Positions 23,890 to 33,296 of a DNA stretch of 64,000 nucleotides are shown here, piece after piece (position 1 is the first letter of the stretch; every line of letters starts with the position of its first letter). The position numbers were made by a program, and so were the translations under genes. The DNA is taken from positions 1 through 64,000 of the forward strand of contig CANJVU010000001.1 in NCBI GenBank assembly GCA_947478525.1, given 5' to 3'. The notes beneath the pieces were generated by a model. The model was not told where the DNA came from and did not search any database. It saw nothing but the letters and a program-made list of their open reading frames with translations. This stretch comes from Thiotrichales bacterium (GTDB taxonomy: Bacteria; Pseudomonadota; Gammaproteobacteria; Francisellales; CACEW01).

Positions 23890-24704
23890 AAATTATACAA
23901 CATCTGCACCGTCGTGGTGGTGTTCGTCGCTTTCTTGCTTACCACCGGTTTGGTATCATACCCCACATCATAATTCACGCTTAACGCCAAATGATTGGTG
24001 ATAATACTGGTAACCCCTGTGCTGACATCGGTATGGGTATTCTCCCCTGCCACTTCGGTTTGTATGCGGGTATGAAAAGTCGCGTTTGATGAGACGCGCC
24101 ATAGATACTCAGTACCAAATTGCATATCGGGTTCATTACTAAACGTACCGCCGGCTGACTCAATTAATTTGCGCTGGCGCAATCCAGGCCCTAAAAACAC
24201 ATCAAAAGTCATGCTCGCTGGCATTGAGAAGTAATGTCCATAACCCAAGTTTTCATCATAAACGTAAACATAACCATCAAATTGGTTGTTCAGATAACTC
24301 AGCTGACCATAAAAATAATCTTTGTTGTTAATGGCAAATTGTGCCCGACCTTGTGAATAAAATTTATTTTGCGTGGTACCATTAACACTATCTTCTTGTT
24401 TTTCATAGGTGGTCAGTTCTCGATAGCTCCAACGATTGTCTACATATTTCAATACACCACCTAAATCGATATTGCGTGAGTTGGTGTTGCCGGTATTGGC
24501 GACGTATCCCACTGCCAATTTAGAACCATCAAACGCTGACTTTTTTATTGGCTGAGGCTTGGTGGTTGCATCTGACGGCGTGGGATCAACGGGCGCAGCC
24601 GTATTCGTATTCTTAATGGAAAACCATTTGGGCAAATCAGAAGTGTCATCGGCATAAAGTGAAACCGTTGCCAACAATAGCCCAAACAAAATCACGTAAC
24701 GCAT
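23886..24704 (-). CDS. DUF481 (YdiY-like) outer-membrane protein
   Basis: 272 aa. A signal peptide (MRYVILFGLLLATVSLYA, cut before DD) is followed by a Thr/Pro-rich linker and a beta-strand-rich domain. It ends in aromatic-alternating strands and a terminal Phe (VQMLYNF), the C-terminal signature of outer-membrane barrels. Segments such as KLAVGYVANTGNTNSRN match the salt-induced outer-membrane protein family. Function is unknown. Confidence 0.85.
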   Translation of the reverse strand: MRYVILFGLLLATVSLYADDTSDLPKWFSIKNTNTAAPVDPTPSDATTKPQPIKKSAFDGSKLAVGYVANTGNTNSRNIDLGGVLKYVDNRWSYRELTTYEKQEDSVNGTTQNKFYSQGRAQFAINNKDYFYGQLSYLNNQFDGYVYVYDENLGYGHYFSMPASMTFDVFLGPGLRQRKLIESAGGTFSNEPDMQFGTEYLWRVSSNATFHTRIQTEVAGENTHTDVSTGVTSIITNHLALSVNYDVGYDTKPVVSKKATNTTTTVQMLYNF

Positions 24705-24778
24705 TACTCATCCTGCTCATTTTTAAAGGAGCAATTTTAACGATTATGAATGATATGTAAAGGGCTTTTAGGCAACTA

Positions 24779-25054
24779 TTAGAACAACCGACGCTTCACG
24801 CGAATATGCACTTTAGGTTTGTTATCAACAACGGGGGGCGCGGCAAAAGCAACTGCAGCTAAAGGCGCGGGTTCTTTGGAAAGGATTGGATCACCGCGTT
24901 GAATGCGTTGATAAATTTCTTCACGGTGCACAGCGATAGATTTAGGGGCATTGACTCCAATGCGTACCTGACCCCCGCCCAATTCCAGGATCTCGAGCAC
25001 CACATCATCGCCGATCCGTAAAGCCTCTCCTGCTTTTCTCGTTAGCACCAACAT
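24779..25054 (-). CDS. csrA: Carbon storage regulator, RNA-binding
   Basis: 91 aa from the ATG at 25054 (GGAG 8 bases upstream; the GTG three codons earlier overlaps that site). The core [20 protein letters not shown] and [22 protein letters not shown] is canonical. CsrA binds GGA motifs in mRNA leaders and controls metabolism, motility and, in intracellular relatives, the switch between replicative and transmissive phases. It carries an extension of about 30 residues after the usual end of the domain, ending in a basic patch ([11 protein letters not shown]). It is monocistronic, with its own spacing on both sides. Confidence 0.97.
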   Translation of the reverse strand: MLVLTRKAGEALRIGDDVVLEILELGGGQVRIGVNAPKSIAVHREEIYQRIQRGDPILSKEPAPLAAVAFAAPPVVDNKPKVHIRVKRRLF

Positions 25055-25135
25055 TCCGCTCACTCCATTGACGATCTTTCACCCTACTGGTTCATGCCAT
25101 TATTACCCAATTGATGGATTAATAGCAAGCACTGA

Positions 25136-25921
25136 TTACACTGTTTGAAGCGTTTTTTGGTAGGCCTGCCAACCGGCCTGGCGATACTGTTCTGCAACGG
25201 CGATTGGGTCCTTTGCCTGCAAAATCCCCCGCCCTACAATCATCACATCACAGCCTTGCTCTACAATGGCTTGTTCTGGCGTACGGTACTGTTGACCCAA
25301 TGCATCTCCCGCCACTGTCATTTGCACACCCGGGGTCATATGAATCAGGGTTGGGTTGTTGCTAATACGCTGTTGCGAAATAAAACCCATTACAAAGTTT
25401 GGATAGCGCTCCGCCATGGCCACGGTTTGGCGCACATATTCCGGTGTCACTAAATTACCCTGGCTGCTCAATTGAGCCAATAATAACAAGCCCCGTTGTT
25501 TTGGCTCTCCTATGGCTTTTAACCCGTCAATAATTCCAGGACCCAGCAAAGGGTGCGCGTTAATAATATCGGCCCAATCAGCAATATGATAAACACCGTG
25601 CTGATATTGCAATTGTACGGTATGGCCAATATCGGCAAATTTACGATCTTCAAAAATTAAAAATTGATGCCGGTCTGCAAGACTTCGCAATTCCTGAGTA
25701 AATGCCGGAGTAAAATCTTCGATAATATCGACATGTGTTTTCAACACACAGATACTGGACCCCACTTGATCAACCAAGCGCAAAATATCCGCTGCTTTAA
25801 CCATATCCGCCGACAACGACAGATTGGTTTTTTTACTTTCCATTAAAGCAAACAAGCGCCTGGCAACCGGGTGAGTCGCCAAGGCGCTGCGTTGTTGATA
25901 GCTCAACACCTTGTTAGGCAT
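25136..25921 (-). CDS. pyrF: Orotidine 5'-phosphate decarboxylase, eukaryotic (URA3) type
   Basis: 261 aa. It catalyses the last step of UMP synthesis. The catalytic Asp-Lys-Asp motif reads FEDRKFADIG, the form found in fungal URA3 and animal UMP synthase rather than the DLKFHDIP form of E. coli PyrF. Further URA3-type signatures are WADIINAH, LGPGIIDGLK, GDALGQQYRTP and AGWQAY. The start codon shares one base with the stop of the upstream FadL-like gene (TAATG), suggesting coupling. The family is certain; its acquisition from a eukaryote or shared ancestry is inference. Confidence 0.95.
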   Translation of the reverse strand: MPNKVLSYQQRSALATHPVARRLFALMESKKTNLSLSADMVKAADILRLVDQVGSSICVLKTHVDIIEDFTPAFTQELRSLADRHQFLIFEDRKFADIGHTVQLQYQHGVYHIADWADIINAHPLLGPGIIDGLKAIGEPKQRGLLLLAQLSSQGNLVTPEYVRQTVAMAERYPNFVMGFISQQRISNNPTLIHMTPGVQMTVAGDALGQQYRTPEQAIVEQGCDVMIVGRGILQAKDPIAVAEQYRQAGWQAYQKTLQTV

Positions 25922-27183
25922 TAAAACGTCCAGTTGACGCTACCGGCGAAGATATCGGCTGAGCCATGATAATCAGCAGTCAAATTATAACCGGGCGTTG
26001 TATTAACATCAATACTTTGTGGCATCATAAAGATATGCTCATATGCCATATTAAGTGTAATGTTTTTCACCGGTGTATACCCGGCACCTACCGTGAACCA
26101 ATAACGGTTAGAATCTGGAATTCTCGCATCACGATAGAGATCTTGTGTTGGAGTTTGATCCATCGCAACACCTGATTTCAATACCCACTGATCCGTCAAC
26201 TGATAATCAGCGCCGAGTGAAAACATCCATGAGTTTTTCCAATCTAGTGTGTTATTCTGAAGCAATGTACCATTGCTGCTATTATATACTGTAATCGCCT
26301 GCATACGATCCCATCGCGTCCACTGTGCAGTTGCCAAGCCTGTTAATTTAGAAGTAATTTGCTGACTCAGTGCGATATTAATCACTTCTGGCATGGTAAT
26401 ATCAGCATTAGCAGGTATGGGAACTGGAGTGCCTAATACCGTTTCATTTGCAGTTCCTTTAATATCCTGAGTAATCTTAGAACGATAACTAATCCCAACG
26501 TTAGTGCCTTCGATAGGCGTCAACAAGACACCCAAGCTATACCCATATCCCCAAGAATTTCCGGTTAAATTACTGGGGATTAATAAAATATCATCTACCA
26601 AAAGATTCTGAGAGTAATCTACACTTGCATATTGCGCATGGAGCGCAGCACCGACTGCAACATACTTATCAATTTGATACGCTAATGTCGGAGCAATATC
26701 AACCGTTTCAACAGATGAATTGATAGCATCAGCATTTCCTGCCCAATTTGGGTTATACTTAGTTGACAACCCCCAAGGCACATTTACCGCCAGTCCCGCA
26801 TGAATTCCATAAGGTAACGTAGTAGCTGCATAACCTGTTGGTAACAAAGCGGCTGGTGAAATACTATTCTCCGCAGATATACCTGACTCTCCACCAGGAA
26901 CATGATCAGCTGTAGCATTATTATAACTTATACTAGGGACCAAATAACTACCACCCAATTGAACTTGATTACCTTTAACGGTAGCCAAAGTTGCCGGGTT
27001 ATAGGCCATGGCGCTAGGATCATTGGTGGTTGCACCAGCTCCTGCTAATGCTTGCCCTTGAAGACTTGCGCTCATTTCATTGATCTGAAAGCCTGCTGCC
27101 ATCGCCTGATGCGCGAACACCGCGGCGAGGATGCTGGAGGCTACCAGAGCGTGTTTAATGGTTAATCGATTTATCATAGTCAT
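25921..27183 (-). CDS. FadL/OmpP1-family outer-membrane transport protein
   Basis: 420 aa. The signal peptide ends around HQAMA and the mature protein starts AGFQINEMSASLQGQALAG, the typical FadL N-terminal plug. A long beta-barrel of alternating strands follows and ends in Phe (GSVNWTF). The family carries long-chain fatty acids or other hydrophobic molecules across the outer membrane. The ATG at 27183 has GGGAG 7 bases upstream. It is coupled to pyrF through a TAATG overlap, an odd pairing without an obvious functional link. Confidence 0.93.
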   Translation of the reverse strand: MTMINRLTIKHALVASSILAAVFAHQAMAAGFQINEMSASLQGQALAGAGATTNDPSAMAYNPATLATVKGNQVQLGGSYLVPSISYNNATADHVPGGESGISAENSISPAALLPTGYAATTLPYGIHAGLAVNVPWGLSTKYNPNWAGNADAINSSVETVDIAPTLAYQIDKYVAVGAALHAQYASVDYSQNLLVDDILLIPSNLTGNSWGYGYSLGVLLTPIEGTNVGISYRSKITQDIKGTANETVLGTPVPIPANADITMPEVINIALSQQITSKLTGLATAQWTRWDRMQAITVYNSSNGTLLQNNTLDWKNSWMFSLGADYQLTDQWVLKSGVAMDQTPTQDLYRDARIPDSNRYWFTVGAGYTPVKNITLNMAYEHIFMMPQSIDVNTTPGYNLTADYHGSADIFAGSVNWTF

Positions 27184-27308
27184 TACAAAGCTCCCTGTTA
27201 TTGCTTAACGAAAAACCCCATCTTTTTACAGGAGTTATTCATAAAAAGCAACTGGTGTACACTCTGGCATCTATGGTAATATGTGATAAAAATCGCGAGC
27301 ATGAGGCC

Positions 27309-27734
27309 ATGAACCTATATAAACACAAAGTCACTGGTACTTCACTCATTGAGCTGGTCGTCTTTATTGTGGTTATTGGCATTATTTGCACCGGAATTAT
27401 CACCGCCAGCGGTATCGGCATTTCACCCAAAATGGGAGGTAACGTACTGGCCAATACTACCGCATTAAATATCGCCAACTCACGCATGCAGATTATCCTG
27501 GGACAGAAGGCGATTTATGGGTTTAATGCAAATGTCAATGCACTGGATATCTGCGATTCCAACACTACTCCAACACCTAGTCCGTATTGCCCCAACACCG
27601 TCAATGGTGTATTCACCGTACTTGTAACCCAGGCGGGTGTTACTGGATTTGACCCCAACAGCGCACAAATCATTACCGTACAAGTCACCGGCGCAGGCAC
27701 TGCCAAACTAACCAGCATGGAGGGTAATGGCTAA
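27309..27734 (+). CDS. MSHA-type minor prepilin (MshD-like)
   Basis: About 141 aa from the ATG at 27309, giving a 10-residue leader (MNLYKHKVTG) before TSLIELVVFIVVIGII. Thr replaces the usual Phe at +1 and Glu +5 is kept. In-frame starts further upstream (27201, 27273) would give unnatural leaders. It heads a three-gene + strand set coupled by TAATG and ATGA overlaps and matching mshD-O-P of Vibrio in order. The MshD label rests on position and size. Confidence 0.75.
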   Translation: MNLYKHKVTGTSLIELVVFIVVIGIICTGIITASGIGISPKMGGNVLANTTALNIANSRMQIILGQKAIYGFNANVNALDICDSNTTPTPSPYCPNTVNGVFTVLVTQAGVTGFDPNSAQIITVQVTGAGTAKLTSMEGNG

Positions 27735-28285
27735 TGCGCACTCACCATCAACGCGGTATCGGCTTACTGGAACTGGTTATTGTTATCATCATCATCGGCA
27801 TTCTGGCGATGGCGACTTCACCCCTGATGAGTATCGCCATGAAAACCCCACAGACTGTCTATAATCAACAACAACTGGCTGCACAAGGCGAATACACCCT
27901 CGCCAAAATCGTTGATGACATTGAGTCGATTACCGGTCAAAACGCCACAGCTTTATGCTCTTCACTGGTTTCGGGTAACAGCAGTTTTAGCTTTATCACC
28001 GGCGCTCAACAAGAAATCACCTATTCCTTGAATGGCTCTGATTTAGAGCAACAGCTGGATGATGGCAGTAATGGCTGCATTACGCCAACCGCAAACAGCA
28101 AGGCTATTTTATCAGATAACATCAGTAACTTGACCTTCACTTACCTTGATCAAAACTTAAATCTCCTGACCGGGACATTTACGGCAAGGCAGATTTACTA
28201 TGTTCAAGTCAGCTTTACCTACACCGTCAATTCACTCTCCAACACCTTTAGCCAAATTGTCTTTTTACAAGGATCCGTCACATGA
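27734..28285 (+). CDS. MSHA-type minor prepilin (MshO-like)
   Basis: 183 aa. The leader MRTHHQRGIG is followed by LLELVIVIIIIGILAMATSP; Glu at the expected fifth position and the long hydrophobic helix identify a type IV pilin-like protein. The size and a Cys pair (ALCSSL, NGCITP) fit the GspJ/PilW/MshO class of tip-complex minor pilins. The ATG shares a base with the preceding stop, and its own stop overlaps the next ATG. Confidence 0.8.
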   Translation: MRTHHQRGIGLLELVIVIIIIGILAMATSPLMSIAMKTPQTVYNQQQLAAQGEYTLAKIVDDIESITGQNATALCSSLVSGNSSFSFITGAQQEITYSLNGSDLEQQLDDGSNGCITPTANSKAILSDNISNLTFTYLDQNLNLLTGTFTARQIYYVQVSFTYTVNSLSNTFSQIVFLQGSVT

Positions 28286-29922
28286 AGCCAATCCAGACAA
28301 AACCCAAACAACAAGGTTTTCTGTTAATGATTGCAATTGTTTTAATTGTACTGGTTGCTGGGGTTTTCGCCCTGGCATTAAGCAGCCTGAGCAGCACCGG
28401 CTCTGTCAGTGCGGTACAAGCGCAAAATGGTAGTAATTTGCAACTGTCTCTTAACTCCGGGATGCAAGCGGCGTTTGCCAAGTTGCAGACACCGACCCTA
28501 AGCGATAGAGTTTCTTGCAATGCGCTGAATGACCAAACGTTTTCAACGGGCAATGCTAACGTTACTTTTAACACCTCTCTCTATACGACCTTTTTTAATC
28601 CAATCGCCCCCTCACTAACTACCGCTTTATCAAACAACGACACCGCCATCTCTCTATCCTGGCGCCCAAGCAGTGCACCGCAGGGTATTATCCAAATTGA
28701 CACTGAAGCCATTCAATATTCACAACTGGGAGGCTGCAATGGCGCCACTTCTACTTGCACGTTAACTAACGTAATTCGGGGCGCACTGGGCACCACGGCT
28801 CAAGCACATCCTGTCGGCGCGTTTGTAAGCCAACAGCAATGTAATGTTACCGCAACCAACACCAGCAGCATCAACAACACCCAATCAACGACTTCAGCCG
28901 TACTGGGGAAACTAGAGGGTGGGTTTTTCGTAACTGCATCAGCACCACCGGTTGCAAAGCAGTGGAATGGGACTGCATGGACTACAACAACTGAGGTTAG
29001 CTCTACCAATAATTTAAATGCTGTATTTGCTTTTTCCAACGATGATGCTTGGGCAGTGGGCAGCGGAAAGCCAAACAAATGGGTAGGCACTATGTGGCAA
29101 GCAAACGCCTCCGTTCCAACCAACTACAGCAACGCCGTTTATAATAGCGTATTCTGCATTACTGACAGCTATTGCTGGGCGGTGGGTAATGCGCTCAAAA
29201 CCCCGGTTGCTAATAATATCCTTTTTTTCAATGGTGGCACCGCATGGACGGACCCCACCTACGCTGCCTTGACACCGATTGGTAACTTGAAAAGTGTTAT
29301 CTGCACAAGCATCAGCAACTGCTGGGCAGTGGGCAATAAAACAGCAGCACAATTCATGCTTTACTGGAATGGCACACAGTGGTCTCAAATTACCACAAGC
29401 CCAGCAGACCCTCTAAATAAACCCTTGACCAGTATTTCCTGTGTTAGTAACACGGAATGCTATGCGATTGGACCTGCCAGCAGTACCTCAACGGATCTTG
29501 TTATATTCAACTGGACACTGGTGAACGGCACCACCTGGCAATGGACGTATAGTCCGACGAACATACCAGGCTTTTCTTTAAACGCCATCAGCTGTACCGC
29601 ACGTCCTAAAAACACCAGCCAGCGCCTCCCGATTTGCTGGGCGGTTGGAAACTACACCGCCGCCGGCTACTATGCGCTTGCCGCGCTTTATAGTGACAAC
29701 ACCTGGAGCTCCTACAGCATGATGGGTAACAAAAACCTTAATACCGTGAGTTGTATTAATGCTGTCAATAATTGTTGGGCAGGGGGCGCCCGTGGAACTT
29801 TGTTACACTGGGATGGCATACAATGGCTACTACAAAACTCTTCAGGTGTGGTCAGCACAATTTCAGGCATTTCGGTAGTTGGCAACACTAATCAACCGCC
29901 GTTATTTTGGAACAACCCCTAA
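28282..29922 (+). CDS. PilX/MshP-like minor pilin fused to a beta-propeller-like repeat domain
   Basis: 546 aa. The N-terminus (KQQGFLLMIAIVLIVLVAGVFALALSSL) is a PilX/MshP-type pilin helix, without the usual Glu at +5. Residues about 215-540 contain at least six repeats with consensus SI-C---CWAVG followed by a Trp/Gly-rich strand (WNGTQW, WDGIQW), which I read as beta-propeller blades. MshP in Vibrio is much shorter, so the propeller is an addition and could act as a pilus-tip adhesin like PilY1 or MshQ. It overlaps the upstream gene by ATGA and converges on the gene at 29919 with a 4-base overlap. The propeller assignment is inference from the repeats. Confidence 0.8.
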   Translation: MKPIQTKPKQQGFLLMIAIVLIVLVAGVFALALSSLSSTGSVSAVQAQNGSNLQLSLNSGMQAAFAKLQTPTLSDRVSCNALNDQTFSTGNANVTFNTSLYTTFFNPIAPSLTTALSNNDTAISLSWRPSSAPQGIIQIDTEAIQYSQLGGCNGATSTCTLTNVIRGALGTTAQAHPVGAFVSQQQCNVTATNTSSINNTQSTTSAVLGKLEGGFFVTASAPPVAKQWNGTAWTTTTEVSSTNNLNAVFAFSNDDAWAVGSGKPNKWVGTMWQANASVPTNYSNAVYNSVFCITDSYCWAVGNALKTPVANNILFFNGGTAWTDPTYAALTPIGNLKSVICTSISNCWAVGNKTAAQFMLYWNGTQWSQITTSPADPLNKPLTSISCVSNTECYAIGPASSTSTDLVIFNWTLVNGTTWQWTYSPTNIPGFSLNAISCTARPKNTSQRLPICWAVGNYTAAGYYALAALYSDNTWSSYSMMGNKNLNTVSCINAVNNCWAGGARGTLLHWDGIQWLLQNSSGVVSTISGISVVGNTNQPPLFWNNP

Positions 29923-32177
29923 GGGCTTGAAGCACCCATGTCGCTTTCCGGAGAGCCTGGTGCAGCACCCCAGCCAAAGAAATTAGACAACCATGGCACT
30001 ACTGCCGAGGAAGTAGCTCCCGGTTGCTTGCGTAAGCGCTTAGGGTGTCGCTGAACGTCTCGTTCCTCAAAAAGAGCTTCCGCCCGTTGCAACAACTCTT
30101 TTGCTTTTACTGTTACCGCTGTCGAGTCCCGCCCTGCATCTGGTGTCAATAAGACTTCACTAAAAACCCCCTGATAACCTGGTTGGCGGTACTTTTGTAG
30201 CGTTTTCTCATAACCAAAGGAAATGTGAGACGTGCGATCCAACTCTACCGCAAAGGGTTTTGCTTGATCAATCGCCTGCTTGAGCCCTTCATCAAGCGCC
30301 TCATAAGTTTCTACTGTAACCCGCAACACTTTCATCTGACGATTCAGTGCAGCGCGATGATCCGCGGATGCCATCGGGCGAGCGCTCAACATCTTACCAA
30401 AATCCGCGGTTTTTGTGCTCAGTTCATCCAATTTTACGGTTAACCCCTGATTTAAGGCTGTGATGTGTGCCAATTTGACCTCATAACCATCGACTATTAA
30501 TTGCAGACGTTGAGCTTGCCGTGCTTCATCCGAAATCGAAGGCACAAGAACGACAGGTGCAGCAGGAGCAGGACGCATCCACCCCGATTTAACCAACCCC
30601 CATTGCACTACTAACAAGAGCGCCTGTAATGAATTACCACTATCATAAGAAGTCGAAGCCGTACCCCTTAACGCGGGATTGGAAGCATCCGTGTGAGGGG
30701 CAGGTGAATCAATCTGAAGCAATCGCCGATCTGCTCCGATCAAAGGAATCGACGAATACAATCCAGGTAACACTTGAGGCACCATGTGTTGTACCGACAC
30801 AGGACAACTGATGGGAGCAAATCCACCATCATAGGTTTTTGTGCCCTCATAGGTCAGGCTTAGATCAATGGTACACCCGTCAAGACTGTCAGGCGTGAAA
30901 TTAATATTCTGCAACGTACCAACCAATCCATTAACATTATTATCCGTAACGGGAAGCGCATAAACACCTGTTGATACCTCAGAAAACCCATTACTGATTA
31001 GTGCGGCAATGGTATCCGGATTTTGAAATGCATTACCAATCGTCACGATTGCGGATTGCACCACTTTGCTACCAGGACTAATGGTAACGCCCGTATCCTG
31101 AAAAACAGCGCTGGGGATATCTTGTACCAACTCTGTACTTGAAATATATTTAATACTGGGAAGCGCACCCGGTGCTGGGCTCGGGCTTGGTGGTGTAACG
31201 ACATTTCCAAAAACTTTAGCAACCGGCTGCCCATGCCCCTGGGCAAGCGTAACTAAACCGCCACCCGCGTCTGTAACATTTAACACAAGGTCTACCTTCG
31301 CCACACTCAGCTCTGTTGCAAGAACATCTACCCGCTGACTGAGTGCAGGTATTTGTGCTGTAGCAGCCTCTGCCGCTTCTGTAGCATTACGCGCCCCTTC
31401 TGCCGCTGTATTTGCAGCAGCGGCGGCAGCAACAATTTCCCCTGAAAACCCATCAACTTCAATTTGCAGTCGATCAATCTTTTCAAATAATTCCGTGGCA
31501 TTATGGCCCTCTTGAGCAATCGCTTGCTGAAGCTTGACTATTTCCACACCTTGATCTGAAACTATTTTACCAAGGTCCGTGATGCGCTGGGTTTGTTCTG
31601 CCAGTTTTTTTAATGCATAACCACCCACCGCATAAGTACCAGCCACAAAACCCGCCAATATAGCACCCACTGCCAAAGCAACGGCGTTACGTTTATGCCA
31701 AGGCTCAGCTTCAGCTGCATCTTGTTTTCGTTTAAAACTTTCAAGTTCACCAAAAACAGTAGCTTGGTGTGCTGCAACAGGCAATGGCACTTCGTCTCCA
31801 GTAGATTTTCCTTCCGGTAGAAGAAGCAAATAGTGTGCTTCGCTGGGCTCTTCTCGTGGCGATACTGCTGAACGCAGTTCAATGCTGTTAGCGCCGCCGA
31901 CGGTACCATAATTAGGCGCACTTACACTTGTTGGAACGACCAGCGGCTCGCCAACCAGCGCTTGCAGCCTTTGAATTGTAGGCTGAAGCTCGGCAAGCTG
32001 AGCCTTAAGATCGCGAATATCCCTAATTTCCGCAACAGCAGCAGCAACAACATCCTCTAATTGCCGCTCTTTTGCCTCTGCCACTGGAGCGACTGCTACT
32101 GCTGCCGCAACGGGCACCGGGAGAGCCATTTCCCCATCAGTCGACGGTTCTAATTGAGCTGCTGCTAAATTTGACAT
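29919..32177 (-). CDS. Coiled-coil single-pass membrane protein, unknown function
   Basis: 752 aa, not recognised. The first 80 residues are Ala/Pro/Val-rich with a coiled-coil (IRDIRDLKAQLAELQ). One transmembrane helix (about 161-187) is followed by a long coiled-coil to about 300. A PSPSPAPG linker leads to a beta-like domain with two Cys (GCTIDL, SCPVSV), then a helical region and a basic tail (KRLRKQPG). The N-in topology resembles the giant protein at 7578, though without its stalk. The ATG is preceded by TAGGAGAGAAAT, a leader also seen before the genes at 44079 and 49022. It interrupts the MSHA locus between the mshC-like gene and the + strand pilin genes, so a pilus-related or host-interaction role is possible but unproven. 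Confidence 0.8.
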   Translation of the reverse strand: MSNLAAAQLEPSTDGEMALPVPVAAAVAVAPVAEAKERQLEDVVAAAVAEIRDIRDLKAQLAELQPTIQRLQALVGEPLVVPTSVSAPNYGTVGGANSIELRSAVSPREEPSEAHYLLLLPEGKSTGDEVPLPVAAHQATVFGELESFKRKQDAAEAEPWHKRNAVALAVGAILAGFVAGTYAVGGYALKKLAEQTQRITDLGKIVSDQGVEIVKLQQAIAQEGHNATELFEKIDRLQIEVDGFSGEIVAAAAAANTAAEGARNATEAAEAATAQIPALSQRVDVLATELSVAKVDLVLNVTDAGGGLVTLAQGHGQPVAKVFGNVVTPPSPSPAPGALPSIKYISSTELVQDIPSAVFQDTGVTISPGSKVVQSAIVTIGNAFQNPDTIAALISNGFSEVSTGVYALPVTDNNVNGLVGTLQNINFTPDSLDGCTIDLSLTYEGTKTYDGGFAPISCPVSVQHMVPQVLPGLYSSIPLIGADRRLLQIDSPAPHTDASNPALRGTASTSYDSGNSLQALLLVVQWGLVKSGWMRPAPAAPVVLVPSISDEARQAQRLQLIVDGYEVKLAHITALNQGLTVKLDELSTKTADFGKMLSARPMASADHRAALNRQMKVLRVTVETYEALDEGLKQAIDQAKPFAVELDRTSHISFGYEKTLQKYRQPGYQGVFSEVLLTPDAGRDSTAVTVKAKELLQRAEALFEERDVQRHPKRLRKQPGATSSAVVPWLSNFFGWGAAPGSPESDMGASSP

Positions 32178-32220
32178 ATTTCTCTCCTACACATACGCAC
32201 ATGATGCCGATCAGGCTACG

Positions 32221-32700
32221 CTACGATGCGCTGACCAAACCTGCTTGTCCATACACCACCACATGTTGGCTCTGACCAGCTGCGGTCAGGGTGATGGTCA
32301 CCGAACTACCAGCGGGCAGCAGTGCCGGAGTCGCTCCGGTTTCTGGTCGACCGCTTGAATTAAACGTCAAAACATTATCATTAACCCCAATGCTGGTCAA
32401 GGTAATCCCAGTGGGTAAAATGATGGTCTTAGGACCTGCTGTTTGACCAGGCGTCGCAGAAGGAAAATTAATGTTTGATTGATATTGTACGCTGCCAAAC
32501 GTAACTTGCGTTTGGGTTTTGTTGTATAAAGCATAGGCCTTGAGATATTCAATATCGGTTTGCAATTGTTGGGTTTGTAGCCCCAGTTCAAGCGCACTTT
32601 GACTGGAGGTCGATGACCCCACTGTAACGGCTAAAATAGCCAAGATAATAATTACCACCACGGTTTCTATTAAGGTAAATGCAGACTGTTTATTACGCAC
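32221..32700 (-). CDS. GspH/MshC-like minor prepilin
   Basis: 159 aa. The leader MRNKQSA precedes FTLIETVVVIIILAILAVTV; Ala rather than Gly stands at the cleavage position, which is tolerated in some pseudopilins. The body fits the GspH/FimT class (an early helix, QLQTDIEYLKAYAL, followed by beta strands). It follows the MshA-like gene after a strong terminator, so it may be expressed at a lower level by readthrough. Confidence 0.85.
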   Translation of the reverse strand: MRNKQSAFTLIETVVVIIILAILAVTVGSSTSSQSALELGLQTQQLQTDIEYLKAYALYNKTQTQVTFGSVQYQSNINFPSATPGQTAGPKTIILPTGITLTSIGVNDNVLTFNSSGRPETGATPALLPAGSSVTITLTAAGQSQHVVVYGQAGLVSAS

Positions 32701-32720
32701 CTTACACTCCCATCGCCCAT

Positions 32721-32748
32721 AAAAAAAGCCGTGACAAGCACGGCTTTT
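32721..32748 (-). terminator. Rho-independent terminator after the MshA-like pilin gene
   Basis: On the minus strand AAAAGCCGTG, a 5-base loop and CACGGCTTTT form a perfect 10-bp stem followed by a run of seven T. It starts 24 bp after the pilin stop codon and should limit transcription into the downstream minor-pilin gene. Confidence 0.85.
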
Positions 32749-32771
32749 GGTAAAACGTAATGAAAAGCCGC

Positions 32772-33194
32772 TTATGACGACAAGGTCAAAATAGCTATCG
32801 CTGTCGTCGCATCAGCATTATCAATGGTACAAGTACCTTCCCCAGGATTACCAGCATTAGTAACCGTCGTAGGATTAAAGGTAAGCGTGGCACCCGTGTA
32901 ATGGGTTAAAGTAGTTACAACATCGCTACACAATGTTGCGTAATCAATCTGCATGGTGGTCGCTGGAGGTACTTGATTTGCAGCAAGCGCAATGGTACGC
33001 AGGCCATGGTTCATAGTAGTGGCTGTAGACAAAGCACCGGCCATACCTTGTGCGCTAGCATCTCTTGCAGCATCGCTCAAATCGAGATACTTCGGCACGG
33101 CAACGGCAGCCAAAATACCAATGATTACCATCACAACAATCAACTCAATCAGGGTGAAACCTTTTTGAGCTGCTTTTAGTCCAAACTTCTTCAT
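32772..33194 (-). CDS. mshA: MSHA major pilin-like prepilin
   Basis: 140 aa. The leader MKKFGLKAAQKG is followed by FTLIELIVVMVIIGILAAVA and VPKYLDLSDAA. A Cys pair near the C-terminus (ATLCSDVV, EGTCTID) is typical of pilin disulfide loops. AGGAG lies upstream of the ATG, and the gene is flanked by its own upstream gap (33195-33296, with a TATAAA about 70 bp before the start) and a strong terminator. Both fit a highly expressed major subunit. It sits directly after mshG, where mshB/mshA lie in Vibrio. Two close paralogs occur at 6585 and 7133. Confidence 0.85.
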   Translation of the reverse strand: MKKFGLKAAQKGFTLIELIVVMVIIGILAAVAVPKYLDLSDAARDASAQGMAGALSTATTMNHGLRTIALAANQVPPATTMQIDYATLCSDVVTTLTHYTGATLTFNPTTVTNAGNPGEGTCTIDNADATTAIAILTLSS

Positions 33195-33296
33195 ATATTC
33201 TCCTCAATTCATTAGGGTTAGATTAGACAGTTCCTTTATAATCTGTCGCGGGTGAGTGTATCATTATCATCGCCATGAATGCAAATGTTTTTTTAG

